In this document: in pieces, positions 38,137 to 53,100 of the stretch
Numbering within the stretch: the stretch's first letter is position 1
How the letters are laid out: each line of letters starts with the position of its first letter
Assembly (NCBI GenBank): GCA_022414725.1
Contig: CM039464.1
Span: 47,114,343-47,178,342 of the forward strand
From: Microglena sp. YARC
Taxonomy: Eukaryota; Chlorophyta; Chlorophyceae; Chlamydomonadales; Chlamydomonadaceae
Direction of reading: 5' to 3'
DNA length: 64,000 nt
The notes under the pieces: model-generated
What the model saw: only the letters and a program-made list of their open reading frames with translations
Database searches by the model: none
Told to the model about the DNA's origin: nothing
Translations under genes and position numbers: made by a program

Positions 38137-41100
38137 CCCCGTGCAGGTGGCTGCTGATACAAAAAGTATCCCCCCCACCCCCCCACAAAAACACACAAAC
38201 ACACCTCACACACACAACCTCCCCCGTGCAGGTGGCTGCTGATACAAAAAGTATCCCCTCCACCCCCCACACACAAACACACAAACACACCCTCACACAC
38301 ACAACCTCCCCGTGCAGGTGGCTGCTGATACAAAAAGTATCCCCCCACCCCCCACACACAAACACACAAACACACCCTCACACACACAACCTCCCCGTGC
38401 AGGTGGCTGCTGATACAAAAAGTATCCCCCCCACCCCCCACACACAAACACACAAACACACCCTCACACACACAACCTCCCCGTGCAGGTGGCTGCTGAT
38501 ACAAAAAGTATCCCCCCCACCCTCCCACACACAAACACACAAACACACCCTCACACACACAACCTCCCCGTGCAGGTGGCTGCTGATACAAAAAGTATCC
38601 CCCCCACCCCCCCACACACAAACACACTAACACACCCTCACCACACACAACCTCCCCGTGCAGGTGGCTGCTGATACAAAAGTATCCCCCCACCCCCCAC
38701 ACACAAACACACAAACACACCCCTCACACACACAACCTCCCCCGTGCAGGTGGCTTGCTGATACAAAAAGTTTCCCCCCCACCCCCACCCCACCCCCACC
38801 CCAAACACACACACTCACAGACACAACCCCTCACACGCACAACCCCACCCCTGCAGGTGGCTGCTGAGAAAAAAGCCCACGTAGCAGTGCTGCTCGACAC
38901 CAAGGGCCCAGAGGTGCGCACCGCCATGCTGCGTGACCACCAGCCCATTGAGCTGGAGGCTGGCCAGGAGTTGACTGTGGTTGCTGCAGGGGAGGAGTAC
39001 ACAAGCTGGGAGGGTTACAAGGACAGTGACACTGGGGAGACCAAGATTGGTTTGTCCTACGCCCTGTTGTGTGCAGACATGAAGCCTGGCATGCGCATCT
39101 TGATTGGTGACGGGACTCTCATCCTTGAGGTTATGGAGATCCTGTCCGCCAAGGTAGGTAGGGGGACAGTGGCTCTGGGGAGGATCACACTAGCTGGGAG
39201 GGTTACAAAGACAGCGGCACTGGGGAGACCAAGATTGGTTTGTCCTACGCCCTGTTGTGTGAAGACATGAAGCCTGGTACGCGCATCCTGATCGGCGACG
39301 GTACTATCATCCTTGAGGTTATGAAGATCCTGTCCACCAAGGTAGGTAGGGGGAAGCTGGTCAGCACTTAGCTGGTCAGCACTCCTTTTCCTAACCCACC
39401 TAAACCTAAACCACCTAAACCTGAGCCACCTAAGTCTCACCAGCTTCCCACTCCTGTCCCCCAAGGAGGTTAAGACCGCTTAGCTGGTCAGAGCTTAGCT
39501 TAGCTTGTCAGCACTTATTTTTCTGAACCACCTAAACCTATACCACCTAAATATAAACCACCAAAAACTAAACCACATAAACCTAAGCCCTAAACCACCT
39601 AAATCTAAACCACCTAAACCAGAACCACCTAAACCTAAACCACCTAAACCTAAGCCACATCAACCAACCAGCTTCCTCCTCCTGTCCCCCAAGGAGCTTT
39701 AGGCCACTTATCTTGTCAGAGCTTAGCTGGTCAGCACTTAGCTGGTCAGCACTCATTTTCCTGAACCACCTAAACCTAAACCACCTAAACCGAAACCGCC
39801 TAAATCGAACCAGCTATCCCCTCCTGTCCCCCAAGGAGCTTAAGGCCACTTCGCTTGTCAGCACTCCTTTTCCTAACCCACCCAAACCTAAGCCACCTAA
39901 CCTAAACCATCTAAACCTGAACCATCTAAACCCAAGCCACCTAAATCTAACCAGCCTCCCCCTCCTGTCCTCCAAGGAGGTTAAGACCGCTTAGCTGGTC
40001 AGAGCTTAGCTTAGCTTGTCAGCACTTATTTTCTAAACCTGAACCATCTAAACCCAAGCCACATAAATCTAACCAGCTTCCCCCTCCTGTCCGCCAAGGA
40101 GCTTAAGGCCAAGAGCCTGAACAGCCACAAGCTTGGAGAGAGGAAGAACTGTAACCTTCCAGGTAGGGCGCTCTTGAAGAATACTTGTATTACAATTGAA
40201 GTACAATTGAAGTACAATTGAAGTACATTTGGAGAGAGGAAGAACTGTAACCTTGTAGGGTAGGGCACTCTTGAAGTATACTTAAAGTACAATTGAAGTA
40301 CACTTGAAGTACATTTGGAGAGAGGAAGAACTGTAACCTTGTAGGGTAGGGCACTCTTTAAGGATACTTGAAGTATACTTGAAGTACATGTGAAGTACAC
40401 TTGGTGAGAGGAAGAACTGTAACCTTGTAGGGTAGGGCACTCTTTAAGGATAATTGAAGTATACTTGAAGTACATGTGAAGTACACTTGGTGAGAGGAAG
40501 AACTGTAACCTTGTAGGGTAGGGCACTCTTTAAGGATACTTGAAGTATACTTGAAGTACATGTGAAGTACACTTGGTGAGAGGAAGAACTGTAACCTTGT
40601 AGGGTAGGGCACTCTTTAAGGATACTTGAAGTACACTTGAAGTACACTTGGTGAGAAGAAGAACTGTAACCTACCAGGTAAGGCACTCTTGAAGTATACG
40701 TGAATTACACTTGAAGTATAATTTAACTACACTTGAAGTACACTTGAAGTACGTTTGGTGAGAAGAAGAACTGTAACCTACCAGGTAAGGCACTCTTGAA
40801 GTATACGTGAATTAAACTTGAAGTAAACTTGAACTACACTTGAAGTACAATTGAAATACGCTTGGTGAGAGGAAGAAGTGTAACCTTCCAGGTCAGGCAC
40901 TCTTTAAGTACGCTTGGTGAGAGGAAGAACTATAACCTACCAGGTAGGGAATGCTCCCAGCATGAATAATTAAACACTACGCCTTATTACGAGGCGTTAG
41001 GTATGGGGCCCCCGCCCGTTTGCTTGCACTGGGGCCAACCACCAATGAATTGTTATACCCCTCCAGCATTGTCTTGTGTGGGCCTGTTTAGGATTTGCCC

Positions 41101-44100
41101 CTCTTGTGTGTGCTTTCCAGCCTAGCTGGTAATGACGTGGCCCACTAGGCTAGCTAGACAGTGTCGGCGTGTTTAGGGCGGGCCCCTCCCTGTGTGTGTG
41201 TTTTACAGTCCAGCCCATATTGACGTGGCCCACTAAGATAACTAGACAGTGTGGCGTGTTTAGGGTTGGCCCCTCATGTGTGTGCTTTACAGCCTAGCTG
41301 GTAATGACGTGGCCCACTAGGCTAGCTAGACAGTGTCGGCGTGTTTAGGGCGGGCCCCTCCCTGTGTGTGTGTTTTACAGTCCAGCCCATAATGACGTGG
41401 CCCACTAAGATAACTAGACAGTGTGGCGTGTTTAGGGTTGGCCCCTCATGTGTGTGCTTTACAGCCTAGCTGGTAATGACGTGGCCCACTAGGCTAGCTA
41501 GACAGTGTCGGCGTGTTTAGGGCGGGCCCCTCCCTGTGTGTGTGTTTTACAGTCCAGTTCATATTGACGTGGCCCACTAAGATAACTAGACAGTGTGGCG
41601 TGTTTAGGGTTGGCCCCTCATGTGTGTGCTTTACAGCCTAGCTGGTAATGACGTGGCCCACTAGGCTAGCTAGACAGTGTCGGCGTGTTTAGGGCGGGCC
41701 CTCCCTGTGTGTGTGTGTTTTACAGTCCAGCCATATTGGACGTGGCCCACTAAGATAACTAGACAGTGTGGCGTGTTTTAGGGTTGGCCCCTCATGTGTG
41801 TGTGCTTTACAGCTAGCTGGTAATGACGTGGTCCACTAGGCTAGCTAGACAGTGTCGGCGTGTTTAGGGCGGGCCCCTCCCTGTGTGTGTGTTTTACAGT
41901 CCAGCCCATATTGACGTGGCCCACTAAGATAACTAGACAGTGTGGCGTGTTTAGGGTTGGCCCCTCATGTGTGTGCTTTACAGCCTAGCTGGTAATGACG
42001 TGGTCCACTAGGCTAGCTAGACAGTGTCGGCGTGTTTAGGGCCGGGCCGCTCCCTGTGCGTGTGTTTTTACAGTCCAGCCATAATACGTGGCGTGTATTA
42101 GGGGGGCCCCTCCCTGTGTGTTTTGTGTTTTTACTAAGATAAGATAAACTGTGGCGTGTTTAGGTTGGCCCTCATGTGGTGTTGCAGTGTGGAGTGGTCG
42201 TGTTTAGGGCGGGGCTTGGTGTGTGTGTTTACCCCTAATGAAGTGGCATAAAGTGTGTGCTTTAGTGTGTGCTTGGTACAGATAGCTTGGTAATGACGTG
42301 GCCCCAGGATAGCTAGCTGTGGTGTGTGTTTTACTGTCAGCCATAATGACCACTTAAGTGGCGTGTTTTAGGGTTGGCCCTCATGTGGTGTTGCTTTAGG
42401 CTAGCGTGGCCCCTGGCTAGCTAGACAGTGTCGGCGTGTTTAGGGCGGGCCCTCCCTGTGTGTGTGTTTTATTAGCAGTCGCCAGCCATAATTGACGTGG
42501 CCCACTAAGATAACTAGACAGTGTGGCGTGTTTAGGGTTGGCTCCCTTGACATGTGTGTGCTTTACAGCCTAGCTGGTAATGACGTGGCCCACTAGGCTT
42601 CAAAGCTAGACAGTGTCGGCGTGTTTAGGGCGGGCCCCTCGCCTGTGTGTGTGTTTTAACCAGTCAGACACCATAAATGACGTGGCCCACTAAGATAACT
42701 AGACAGTGTGGCGTGTTTAGGGTTGGCCGCCTCATTGTGTGTGCTTTACAGCCTAGCTGGTAATGACGTGGCCCGCCACTAGGCTAGTAGAACAGTGATC
42801 GGCGTGTTTAGGGCGGGCCCTCGCCTGTTTTTGTGTGTGTTTTTATAACAGTCCAGCCATAAATTGACCGTGGCCCACTAAGATAACTAGACGTGTGGGC
42901 TGTGTTTAGGGTTGGCCCCTCTGCATAGTGTGTGCGTTTACAGCCTAGCTGGTAATGGCGTGGCCACTAGGCTAGCTAGACAGTGTCGGCGTGTTTAGGG
43001 CGGGCCCTCGTGTGTGTGTTTTAAACAGTCGCAGACCCATATTGACGTGGCCTAAGATAATAGACAGTGTGGGCGTGTTTAGGGGTTTTGGCCCCTCATG
43101 TGTGTGCTTTCACAGGCCTAGCTGGTAATGGGGTGGCGCACTAGGCTAGCTAGACAGTGTCGGCGTGTTTTAGGGCGGGCCCCTCCTAAATGTGTGTGTG
43201 TTTTACAGTCCAGCCCATATTGACGTGGCCCACTAAGATAACTAGACAGTGTGGAGCGTGTTTTTAGGGTTGGGGACCCAATCGATTATGTGTGTTTCAT
43301 AACACAGCTATGCTGGTAAGTGACCGTGGCCCACACTAGGGCTGTAGCTAGAAACGTGTCGGTCGGTGTTTAAGGGCGGGCCCCTCCCTGTGTGTGTGTT
43401 TTAGCAGTCCCAACCCATATTGACGTGGCCCGCACAAGATAACTAGAACAGTGTGGCCGTGTTTAGGGGTTGGCCCCCAGTCATCGGTGTGGTGCGCTTA
43501 GCAGAAGCGCAGGCCTAGCTGGTATCATTGGGCAGTGGCCCACGGCTCGGCTAGACATAAGACACAGTCCAGATGAGATGTGCGCCAAGTAATGCCGTGG
43601 CCCAGTAAGATGAACTAGACAGGTGGCGTGGTTTTAGGTTGGTCCGTGTTTTTAACAGGAAGCTGTTGGTGGACGCCCTGTGGCCGTGTTTAGGGCGGGC
43701 CCGCGCTCCCTGGTGTTGTTCTTTAACAACAGCTTTGAACGTAACTAGCTAGAACTAGCTTCATGGTATATGCTGGTTAAGTGGCCAATAGGCTGCTAGA
43801 CCGTGGTCGCTGTGTTTTAAGGGGCGGGCGCCCTCCTATGTGTGTGTGTTTTACAGTACCAGCCAATAATGACGTGGCCCATCTAAGATAATAGACAGTG
43901 TGGGTGTTTAGGGTTTTGGGCCCTCATGTGGTGTGCTTTACAGCCTAGCTGGTATGAGTGGTACTAGGCTAGCTAGACAGTGTCGGCGTGTTTAGGCGGG
44001 CCCTCCTGTGTGTGTGGTTTTTTAACAGTCCGCCCATAATGAGTGGCCAACAGATAACTAGAACAAGTTGTGGCGTGTTTAGGGTTTGGCCCTCATGTGT

Positions 44101-47100
44101 GTGCTTTACAGCCTAGCTGGTAATGACGTGGCCATAGGCTAGCTTAGACAGTGTCGGGTGTTTAGGGCGGGACCTCCTGTGTGTGTTGTTTTTAATGCAG
44201 TCCCCAGACCCATATTGAGTGGGCCATAAGATAACTAGCAGTTGTGGCGTGTTTAGGGTTGGCCTCATGTGTGTGCTTTTACAGCCTAGCTGGGTAATGA
44301 CGTGGCCACTAGGCTAGCTAGACAGTGTCGGCGGTGGATTTGGGCGGGCCCTCCCTGTTGTGTGTGTTTTTACAGTCCAGCTCATATTGAGTGGCCATAA
44401 GATAATAGACAGTGGTGGGCGTGTTTAGGGTTGGCCTCATGTGTGTGCTTTTACAGCCTAGCTGTAATTGAGTGGCCCACTAGGCTAGCTAGACGTGTCG
44501 GCGTGTTTTAGCGCGGGCCCTCCCTGTGTGTGTGTTTTAGCAGTCCGCCAATGAATGAGTTGGCCCCTAAGATAACTAGACGTTGTGGGCGTGTTTAGGG
44601 TTGGCCCTCTGTGTGTGTTTTTACAGCTAGCTGGGTATGAACGTGGCCCACTAGGCTAGCTAGACGTGTCGGCGTGTTTAGGGGCGGGCCTCATGTGAGT
44701 GTGTTTTTTACAGTCTAGCCGCATAATGACGTGGCCCACAGGATTAATAGACAGCGTGGGCATGTTTAGGTTTGTTTTGGCCTTCCGTGTGTGTGTGCGT
44801 TACGTTCTAGCTGTAATGAGGTGGCCTATAGGCTTAAAATAGGTAAATAGAAAGCTGGTGGGGCGTGGGTGTTGAGGGAGCCCGTGTACAGGGTGGGGAG
44901 CTGTCTCCTACTCACTGGATAAGCCTTATTGCGGTTGAGGAGACCTGGCACGTTCAGAGCGACTGAGGGGGAGTGAACCCGATCTTCATCTCGAGCGATC
45001 TGGTTACCCCCAAGCCTGACAGGTCCACACTCATAACACGTATAGACACACAATACCCCCTCCCCCGCCCCTCTCACACACACCACACCTATACCTTAGA
45101 CACCACATACCTCCCACTCACCCCATCATGTCCAACCCACTGTGACATTCGGTGTCAAGGTCGATCCTGTACCACACATTACCCCCCCCCCCGCCCCTGC
45201 ACTCCCCACGACTCATTAATCATAGGAGACACAAACTCCCGCCCCCCCCCTTCAACACAATATACGCAACAGGTCATACACGCACCCACCACACCACACA
45301 CTCCACACTGTGATTCAGGTGTCAAGTACAGTCTGTGACACCAATACCTCCCCCCCCCCCAACACAACCACACACACAACATAATCACACAGCCACCACA
45401 CTCACACACACTCTCTCAAACACCCTCATACGCACACAATATAAGCTCCCCCCTCCCATCGCAGATCAAACCAAAAGCCAACCAAAAAAAAAAAAAAGCA
45501 CTAATACGCACACCACTCCCCCCACCCAATCTCGCCACACTCGCCCACCCCCAGCCCCCACTGTGACCGTCAGGTGTCAAGATCCAGCTCCCTGTGCTAC
45601 CGCCAAGAGACGTCCAGCGTGTTGCAGTTTGCCCCCCACGCAACCCACTGTCTTTGGTCCACCCACCAAAAACATCACCCCCCACACACACCACCCATCA
45701 CCACCCTCACCCACCACGCCCCACCCACTGTGACGTCCAGGTGTCAGATCAGCTCTGTGCTCACGCCAAAGACGTCCAGGACGTTGTGCAGTTTGCCCCC
45801 ACAACACACACACCACGACCCCAAGCAACACCCCCACCACACCCTCCACACACACTCACCCCACCCACCCCTGTGACGTCCAGGTGTAGTCAAGATCAGG
45901 GCTCTGGTCTCACCTGCCAGGACGTCCAGGACGTTGAGCGTTTGCTGCAGAATCGATGGACTTCATTGCGCTCTTTTGTTCAGACGGCAGAGGACGTGCG
46001 GTTCATTCGGAAGCCATGGACATGCTGGTGGTAAGCAAGGGTACATTCCCACACACACACACTCACACCACACACAACAATACACATGCACTTTACACCA
46101 CACCCATGCGCTCACTCACATAAACATACACAACATGCAATAACATACCACATGCCCTTGCACGTTGCGCATTGGAAGGACGTGCGGTGTCATTCGGAGA
46201 GTCGGACCATGCTGGTGGTAAGAGGGTCCACATTTCTTCTCTCAACAGCACAAATCCCACCCAGCACACCTGTGCACAAACTTACACACCAGCCACATAA
46301 CAATGCGCTCCACTGACATACACCATACTACACACATGCACCCACTCAATAAGTAACATCAATATAACACTTAACCCATTACACTACGTGTTCTTAACAC
46401 GTATAACACACATACACAGCACTTACCACTCAAATACACCATATAACATACACATGCACACTCATATACACAAATATAACACAACACATCATCACGAATG
46501 GTTCTTCACCATAGTATACATCATCACTACTCACAAACACAACGTACAGCCCCCCTCACTCACACACCACACCACCCAGCACAACCCCACTGTCACTCAC
46601 ACATAAACCCACCACTCAAATTCAACACGCACTCACACAACACACAACACCCTAACTGAAACCTTCTCACACACCACTCACTCACACTCAGCTCACAACG
46701 TACACATACTGACTTAACACTCTACACACACTATCACCACAGACAGACACAACTGCCTCACAAACACGCCCCGATAACCCCCCACCCACCCCGCCACTCC
46801 AGAACACATACCTCCCATAATACACCACCAACACAATCCCCAGCCACATCCACCACCCACCACATACCCACACAGCAGGTAAGAGGGTCCAGATCATCTC
46901 AAAGATCAAGATGACTGACTCTACACTCAACGCACGACACATACACCCTACCCGCCCATACCACACCACCTACCCTTAAGTACCACACCGCACCTACCCC
47001 CACACACACATACACACCTACCCAAACTACCACGCTCAGGGTAAGAGGGCCAAGATATTTCCAGATTAGAGTGCATACTGGACTCACACACACAACATCC

Positions 47101-50100
47101 TACCCCCGCCACACACCTATCCCCCACCCACCACGGCACCTCCACGCCCTCCGCAGCCAACACACACACCTACACGTCCCACAGCAGGTAAGAGGGTCGG
47201 GACATCTTGAAAGATCGAGGTGAGCATCTGACTCACCACCACCATACCTTAAACGTACCCCCATCACACACATACCACATTCACTACCAACATCACTACA
47301 CACCACCTACATACAACAACACACAACCCACTAGCACCATACACAAACTCCTAACAACACACAGCCTACAAACAGCAACACACACATACACAGGCTATTT
47401 CACACACCACAATTCACACACTACACACATACACACACCAAACTATAACACACACACACAGGTACACACAGCCTACACCCACACACAACGTCACCAACCC
47501 ACACACAACGTACAACACCGTAACACACACAACTCACGTAACACAGTACACAAAAGTCACAACACACACACACATGACAACGTACACACACACACCCAAC
47601 GTACAACCCTACACAACTACACAACACATGAGGCACCGGTACAAACAACGCACACCCAAAGGCTAAACACCTACACACACACTACACCAACACACTAAGC
47701 ACACACAAGCACGTACACACACACACAAGACCTACACACACTCCACACAATACACACACACACAACTGATCACACACCATACACACACTATCACCCTGAC
47801 CCTACATACACACAACAACATTCACACACACCATAAGCCACACACCTCACACACACAAACACCTTACAACACACACACCTACACCCACACACACACATAA
47901 CACACACAACACACACAACTCACACCACACACACTAACTACACACACACACCTTACCACAGACACATACCAACACACCACACTAACAAAACACACCAACT
48001 ACCAACAACGTAACCACACACCTACACACACACACCATCACACACACCTACACACAGGATCACACTCACACACCACCCGTACACACAGACACACCTAACA
48101 CACACCCTAAAACACACACACACCTACACACACACCAACATACAACACGCACTAACAACACTACAACCAAACACCTCCAACCAACACACTACCAACAACA
48201 CACAGTACACCCACACAATACCACACCAAACCTAAAACACCTAAACACACACACATAAAAGACACACACACTACAAGCACAACACTACAAACAACACACT
48301 AAGCACACAACACACTACACCATCACACACCTACAACTACAACTACAACCCACACTAAACACACAACATACACCACACTAACACACGCACACACCTACAA
48401 GGTTCACAACCCTACTTACAACAGCACCTAACCACACAACCTACAACCCACCTACACACAAACACACTAACACACCCACACTACACACCCAAACACCACA
48501 ACCTACACACACCTCACACCACATCTACACCTACCCACCAACTACAGCACACACACATACCACACAACACTAACACACACACACTACACCAGGCACAGCT
48601 AACACACACACACACTACAACACACAAACCTACACACACAACACACACTACACACACAACTTACAGAACACACACACCTACACACACAACCTATCACACA
48701 CACACACCTACACACACCTACATCACACCTACACACCACACCTACACACACAGTCACACTACACACACACAGCGTACACACACACACACTACACACAGAC
48801 CTACTTAAACCACTACACACAAAACACAGCTACAGATTTACACACACACACGCTACCAACACAAACACTACACAGGACCCAACACCTACCCCCATCACCT
48901 ACACAAACCAACACTACAGAACACACACACCTACACACACACACCTACACACACCACACTAAAAAACCACCTACAACACACACACCACCTAGACACACAG
49001 GCACTACCACCACACCTACAACTACACACCTACACACAACAACTACCACACACACACCTAACACACACCACTAACAACCACAACCTATACCACAGGGCGT
49101 CACACACGCCTACCCCAACGATCACACGTACACACACAGTACCACACACACGTACACACCGTGCAAACAAACACACGTCACAAGTACAAACGCGTAACAC
49201 ACACAACACACACACGTAACACCAACCCACACGGTACAGAACTACCACACACCTACACACACACAACTACACACCACACACACAACACCTCACTACACAC
49301 AGATCACACACACACACATACATACACACAACACCTACATCACACACACACACTACCACAGCACACACACACCTAACAACACACACGCACAACACACCTA
49401 CACACACTGACAACACACCACAGCTACCAAACAACACAACACACAGCACAACACACACAGGTCTACCACAAACAACCTAACACACACCTACACACAATCA
49501 CCACACACACACCACACACACACAACACTACGACCACACACACACCTACACTACAACCAAACTTAACGCACACACACTACACACACCACACAACCTTACA
49601 ACACACACACACTACCCACACCTACACACAACACACTAACACACACACACACAATCACACGACCTCACACACACACCTACAACCACACTACCACACACAC
49701 AGTGTCACTACCACACACCTACACAACCACACTAACACACATCCAAAACATCACGCACGCTACAAACACATCCACACTCACAAACCACCTAAACACACAC
49801 ACACACCTACAACAACACAACGTAACAACACTACACACACACCCAACTACAACACACACTACACACACCAACACTACACACAACAACACACTACACCACA
49901 GACACATACACACACACAACTACAAACAATCACACTACACACCACACTACACACTAACACTACACAACACACACTACACACTCCACACCTACCCACACAC
50001 TACCACGAGCGCACACATACCTACACCACACACACCTATTAACACTACACACCCACACCTACACACACACACTCCCAACCTACCACACACACCCTACAAC

Positions 50101-53100
50101 ACACACATACAGCACACCTAACACACTACAGCACACCACCTACAACACACACCCTAAACCCACAGTACACACAACACACCTGTGACTACACCACACACAG
50201 CTACACACACATCCCTACACAACACAACTACACAAACACAACTACAACAACACACTACACACACACACACTACTACATCACAGAAACATACACACACCAC
50301 ACACCTACACACACACACTAACACACTACAACACCTACACCCACACTCACACCCACATACACAACACACACACTAACACAAATAACACACAACTACTTAC
50401 ACAACTACACACGACACAAGCTAACAACACACACCCTACAACAAACCACACTACACACCACACTACACACAACACACTAACCTCACACACTACACAGACA
50501 ACACTACACATACACCCTACCACACATTCACCCCTACACACACCACACTACACACCACACAACTAACACGCTACACACCTACACACAACACCTAACACCC
50601 ACAACTACACCACACACTACAACAACACACTAACACACACCACTACACACACAATACAACCTACACAACACCCTTCTTACACCACTACAACACACAACAC
50701 ACTAACACAACACACCTAACACACACACACTAGCACAGGCACACACACTACACACCACACCTACACACACACATTGACACACAACACCTACACACACCCT
50801 CACACCAACACACCTACCACACCACACCTACACACACACACCTAAACGACACCACTACACACACACACCCTACACACACACACACACCACATCAGGCGAC
50901 CATACACCACACACACACTACACACACACACATCACACCTACACACCACACACACTACACACACACACATACACACAAACACCTACACACACCTCACCTA
51001 CACACACACACACACCTACAAACACACACTAAACACACACACGTACACAAACACACACCTACACACACTACACCACCTACAGCACACACACCTAACAACC
51101 ACACACTCAACACCTACACCTAACCACACACACACCTACTTACAAACCTACACCTACAACACACACTACAACCACATGCACACTACACACACACACACCT
51201 ACACAACACACACTACACACAACACACCTACACCAACAACACTACACAACACACACTACACACACCACCTAACACAACACACTAAAGCACACCATAACAA
51301 CACACACACACTACACCCTACACCTACACACAACCACACTACACACACACACACTACACACACACATGATACACACAGCACACCTCACACACACAACCTA
51401 CACACAGACAGGCACCCTACACAAACAACACACACCTACACACTACACACACACACACCTACACACAACACACCTACACACCACACCTACACACACAACC
51501 TACACAACACAACACCTACACCCCACCTACACACACACACTACACCCCAACACTACGCCACAGGTAAGAGGGTCAGATCATTCCCGATAGAGAGTGCGCA
51601 TGGTTTGCAATGAACTACGACGGCATTTCTACGGGAGTCGATGGCATCATGGTGGCCCGAGTGACATTGGCATGGAAGATTCCCCTCTGAAAGGTGGGTG
51701 TTAAATGGGGGGTTGGTGTGTGGTGGGGTGCGGTGGGGTGTGGGGGTGTGGGGTGGGGGTGATCATAAAATCTGTCCGATGGATTTATGGTGGGCAAAGT
51801 GACTCTTGGCATGGAGATTCCCCTTGAAAGGTGGGTGTTAAATTAGGGGAGGTTGGTGTTTGGGTGGTGGGTGGGGGTGTCCGTGGGGTGTGGGGGTGGG
51901 GGTGATCATAAATCTGTCCGATGGCATTATGGGTGACCAAGCTGACTTGGCCATGGAGATCCTCTGAAAGGTAGGTCAATACAACAAATTATGCAATAAT
52001 AACTGGAGAAGGTGGGTTGCACCAAAAATAAATTACAGTGTGAATAATACTGAAAATATGTAGTAATGAAATACATTTATGAAGTAATTCTGAAAGGTGG
52101 GAATAAAAATGAAATATGCCAGTATTGCCTGAAGGTGGATTAGGTTATACATGAAACAGAGGGTATTTCAATTAACCTTAGGTTCTATAAGAATGAATGT
52201 TAAGGTATCATGTAAGTTCTACACTACAAAGTTCTCCAATTAATCAAGTTCTATGCGCGTGTGCGACGCTATAAATGGAGAGAGTGATTCGGGAGGGGAG
52301 AGGTGGGCAAGGAAAGCGAGCTGTTGAGCGTTTGGCTGACGTGTCAGGCTTGCATCGCGGTCAGATTGGTACGGATGGTTCGTCGGATCATTCGAACGGA
52401 CACATGGGTAAAACTGGGGGCTCCGCGCGCCAGAAGAGGGGGTTCCGCAAGAAAGTTGGTAGGTCGGAACACTCTCTGCAATTTTGGCATGCTTGCGACC
52501 GCTGCATAGAATCCGTCGAATGTCTTTGTGATATGTCAAGTTTGTATTCAGGACAATGCGTCTATCGGCAACGTTGCCAAAGCTCCTGGACCTTTGGAGC
52601 ATACTAACATTACCTTGTTGATGTTTGGTACCTACACCTAACTACCATCAACGCTGCACCCTACACATACCATCCACACTCACAAACCTACACTCTACAT
52701 CCCACCCTACAGCTCACCTACACGCCACACCCAATGACTAACGCACACGCCTACACACCTACACCTAAAAACCCTACACTCTACACAACCCCTAAACCCA
52801 CCCGCACACCTACTACCAACGCAAGCCTACACCTACCGCTAACACCAACCCGAACCCACACCGACACCGACACCCGACCCCACCGACACCTAACCCATAC
52901 TAAACCCCAGGCCCGACACGCTACACCTACACCACAACCTACACTACACCGCTACACCTACACCCCAACACCGACACCTACACGTAACCCTACACCCAAC
53001 NNNNNNNNNNNNNNNNNNNNNNNNNNNNNNNNNNNNNNNNNNNNNNNNNNNNNNNNNNNNNNNNNNNNNNNNNNNNNNNNNNNNNNNNNNNNNNNNNNNN

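Noticed and set aside
47207..47698. His/Thr-rich ORFs in CA-rich DNA between 45 and 57 kb
   Set aside because: They are low-complexity translations with no codon bias or domain; the same pattern appears on both strands.
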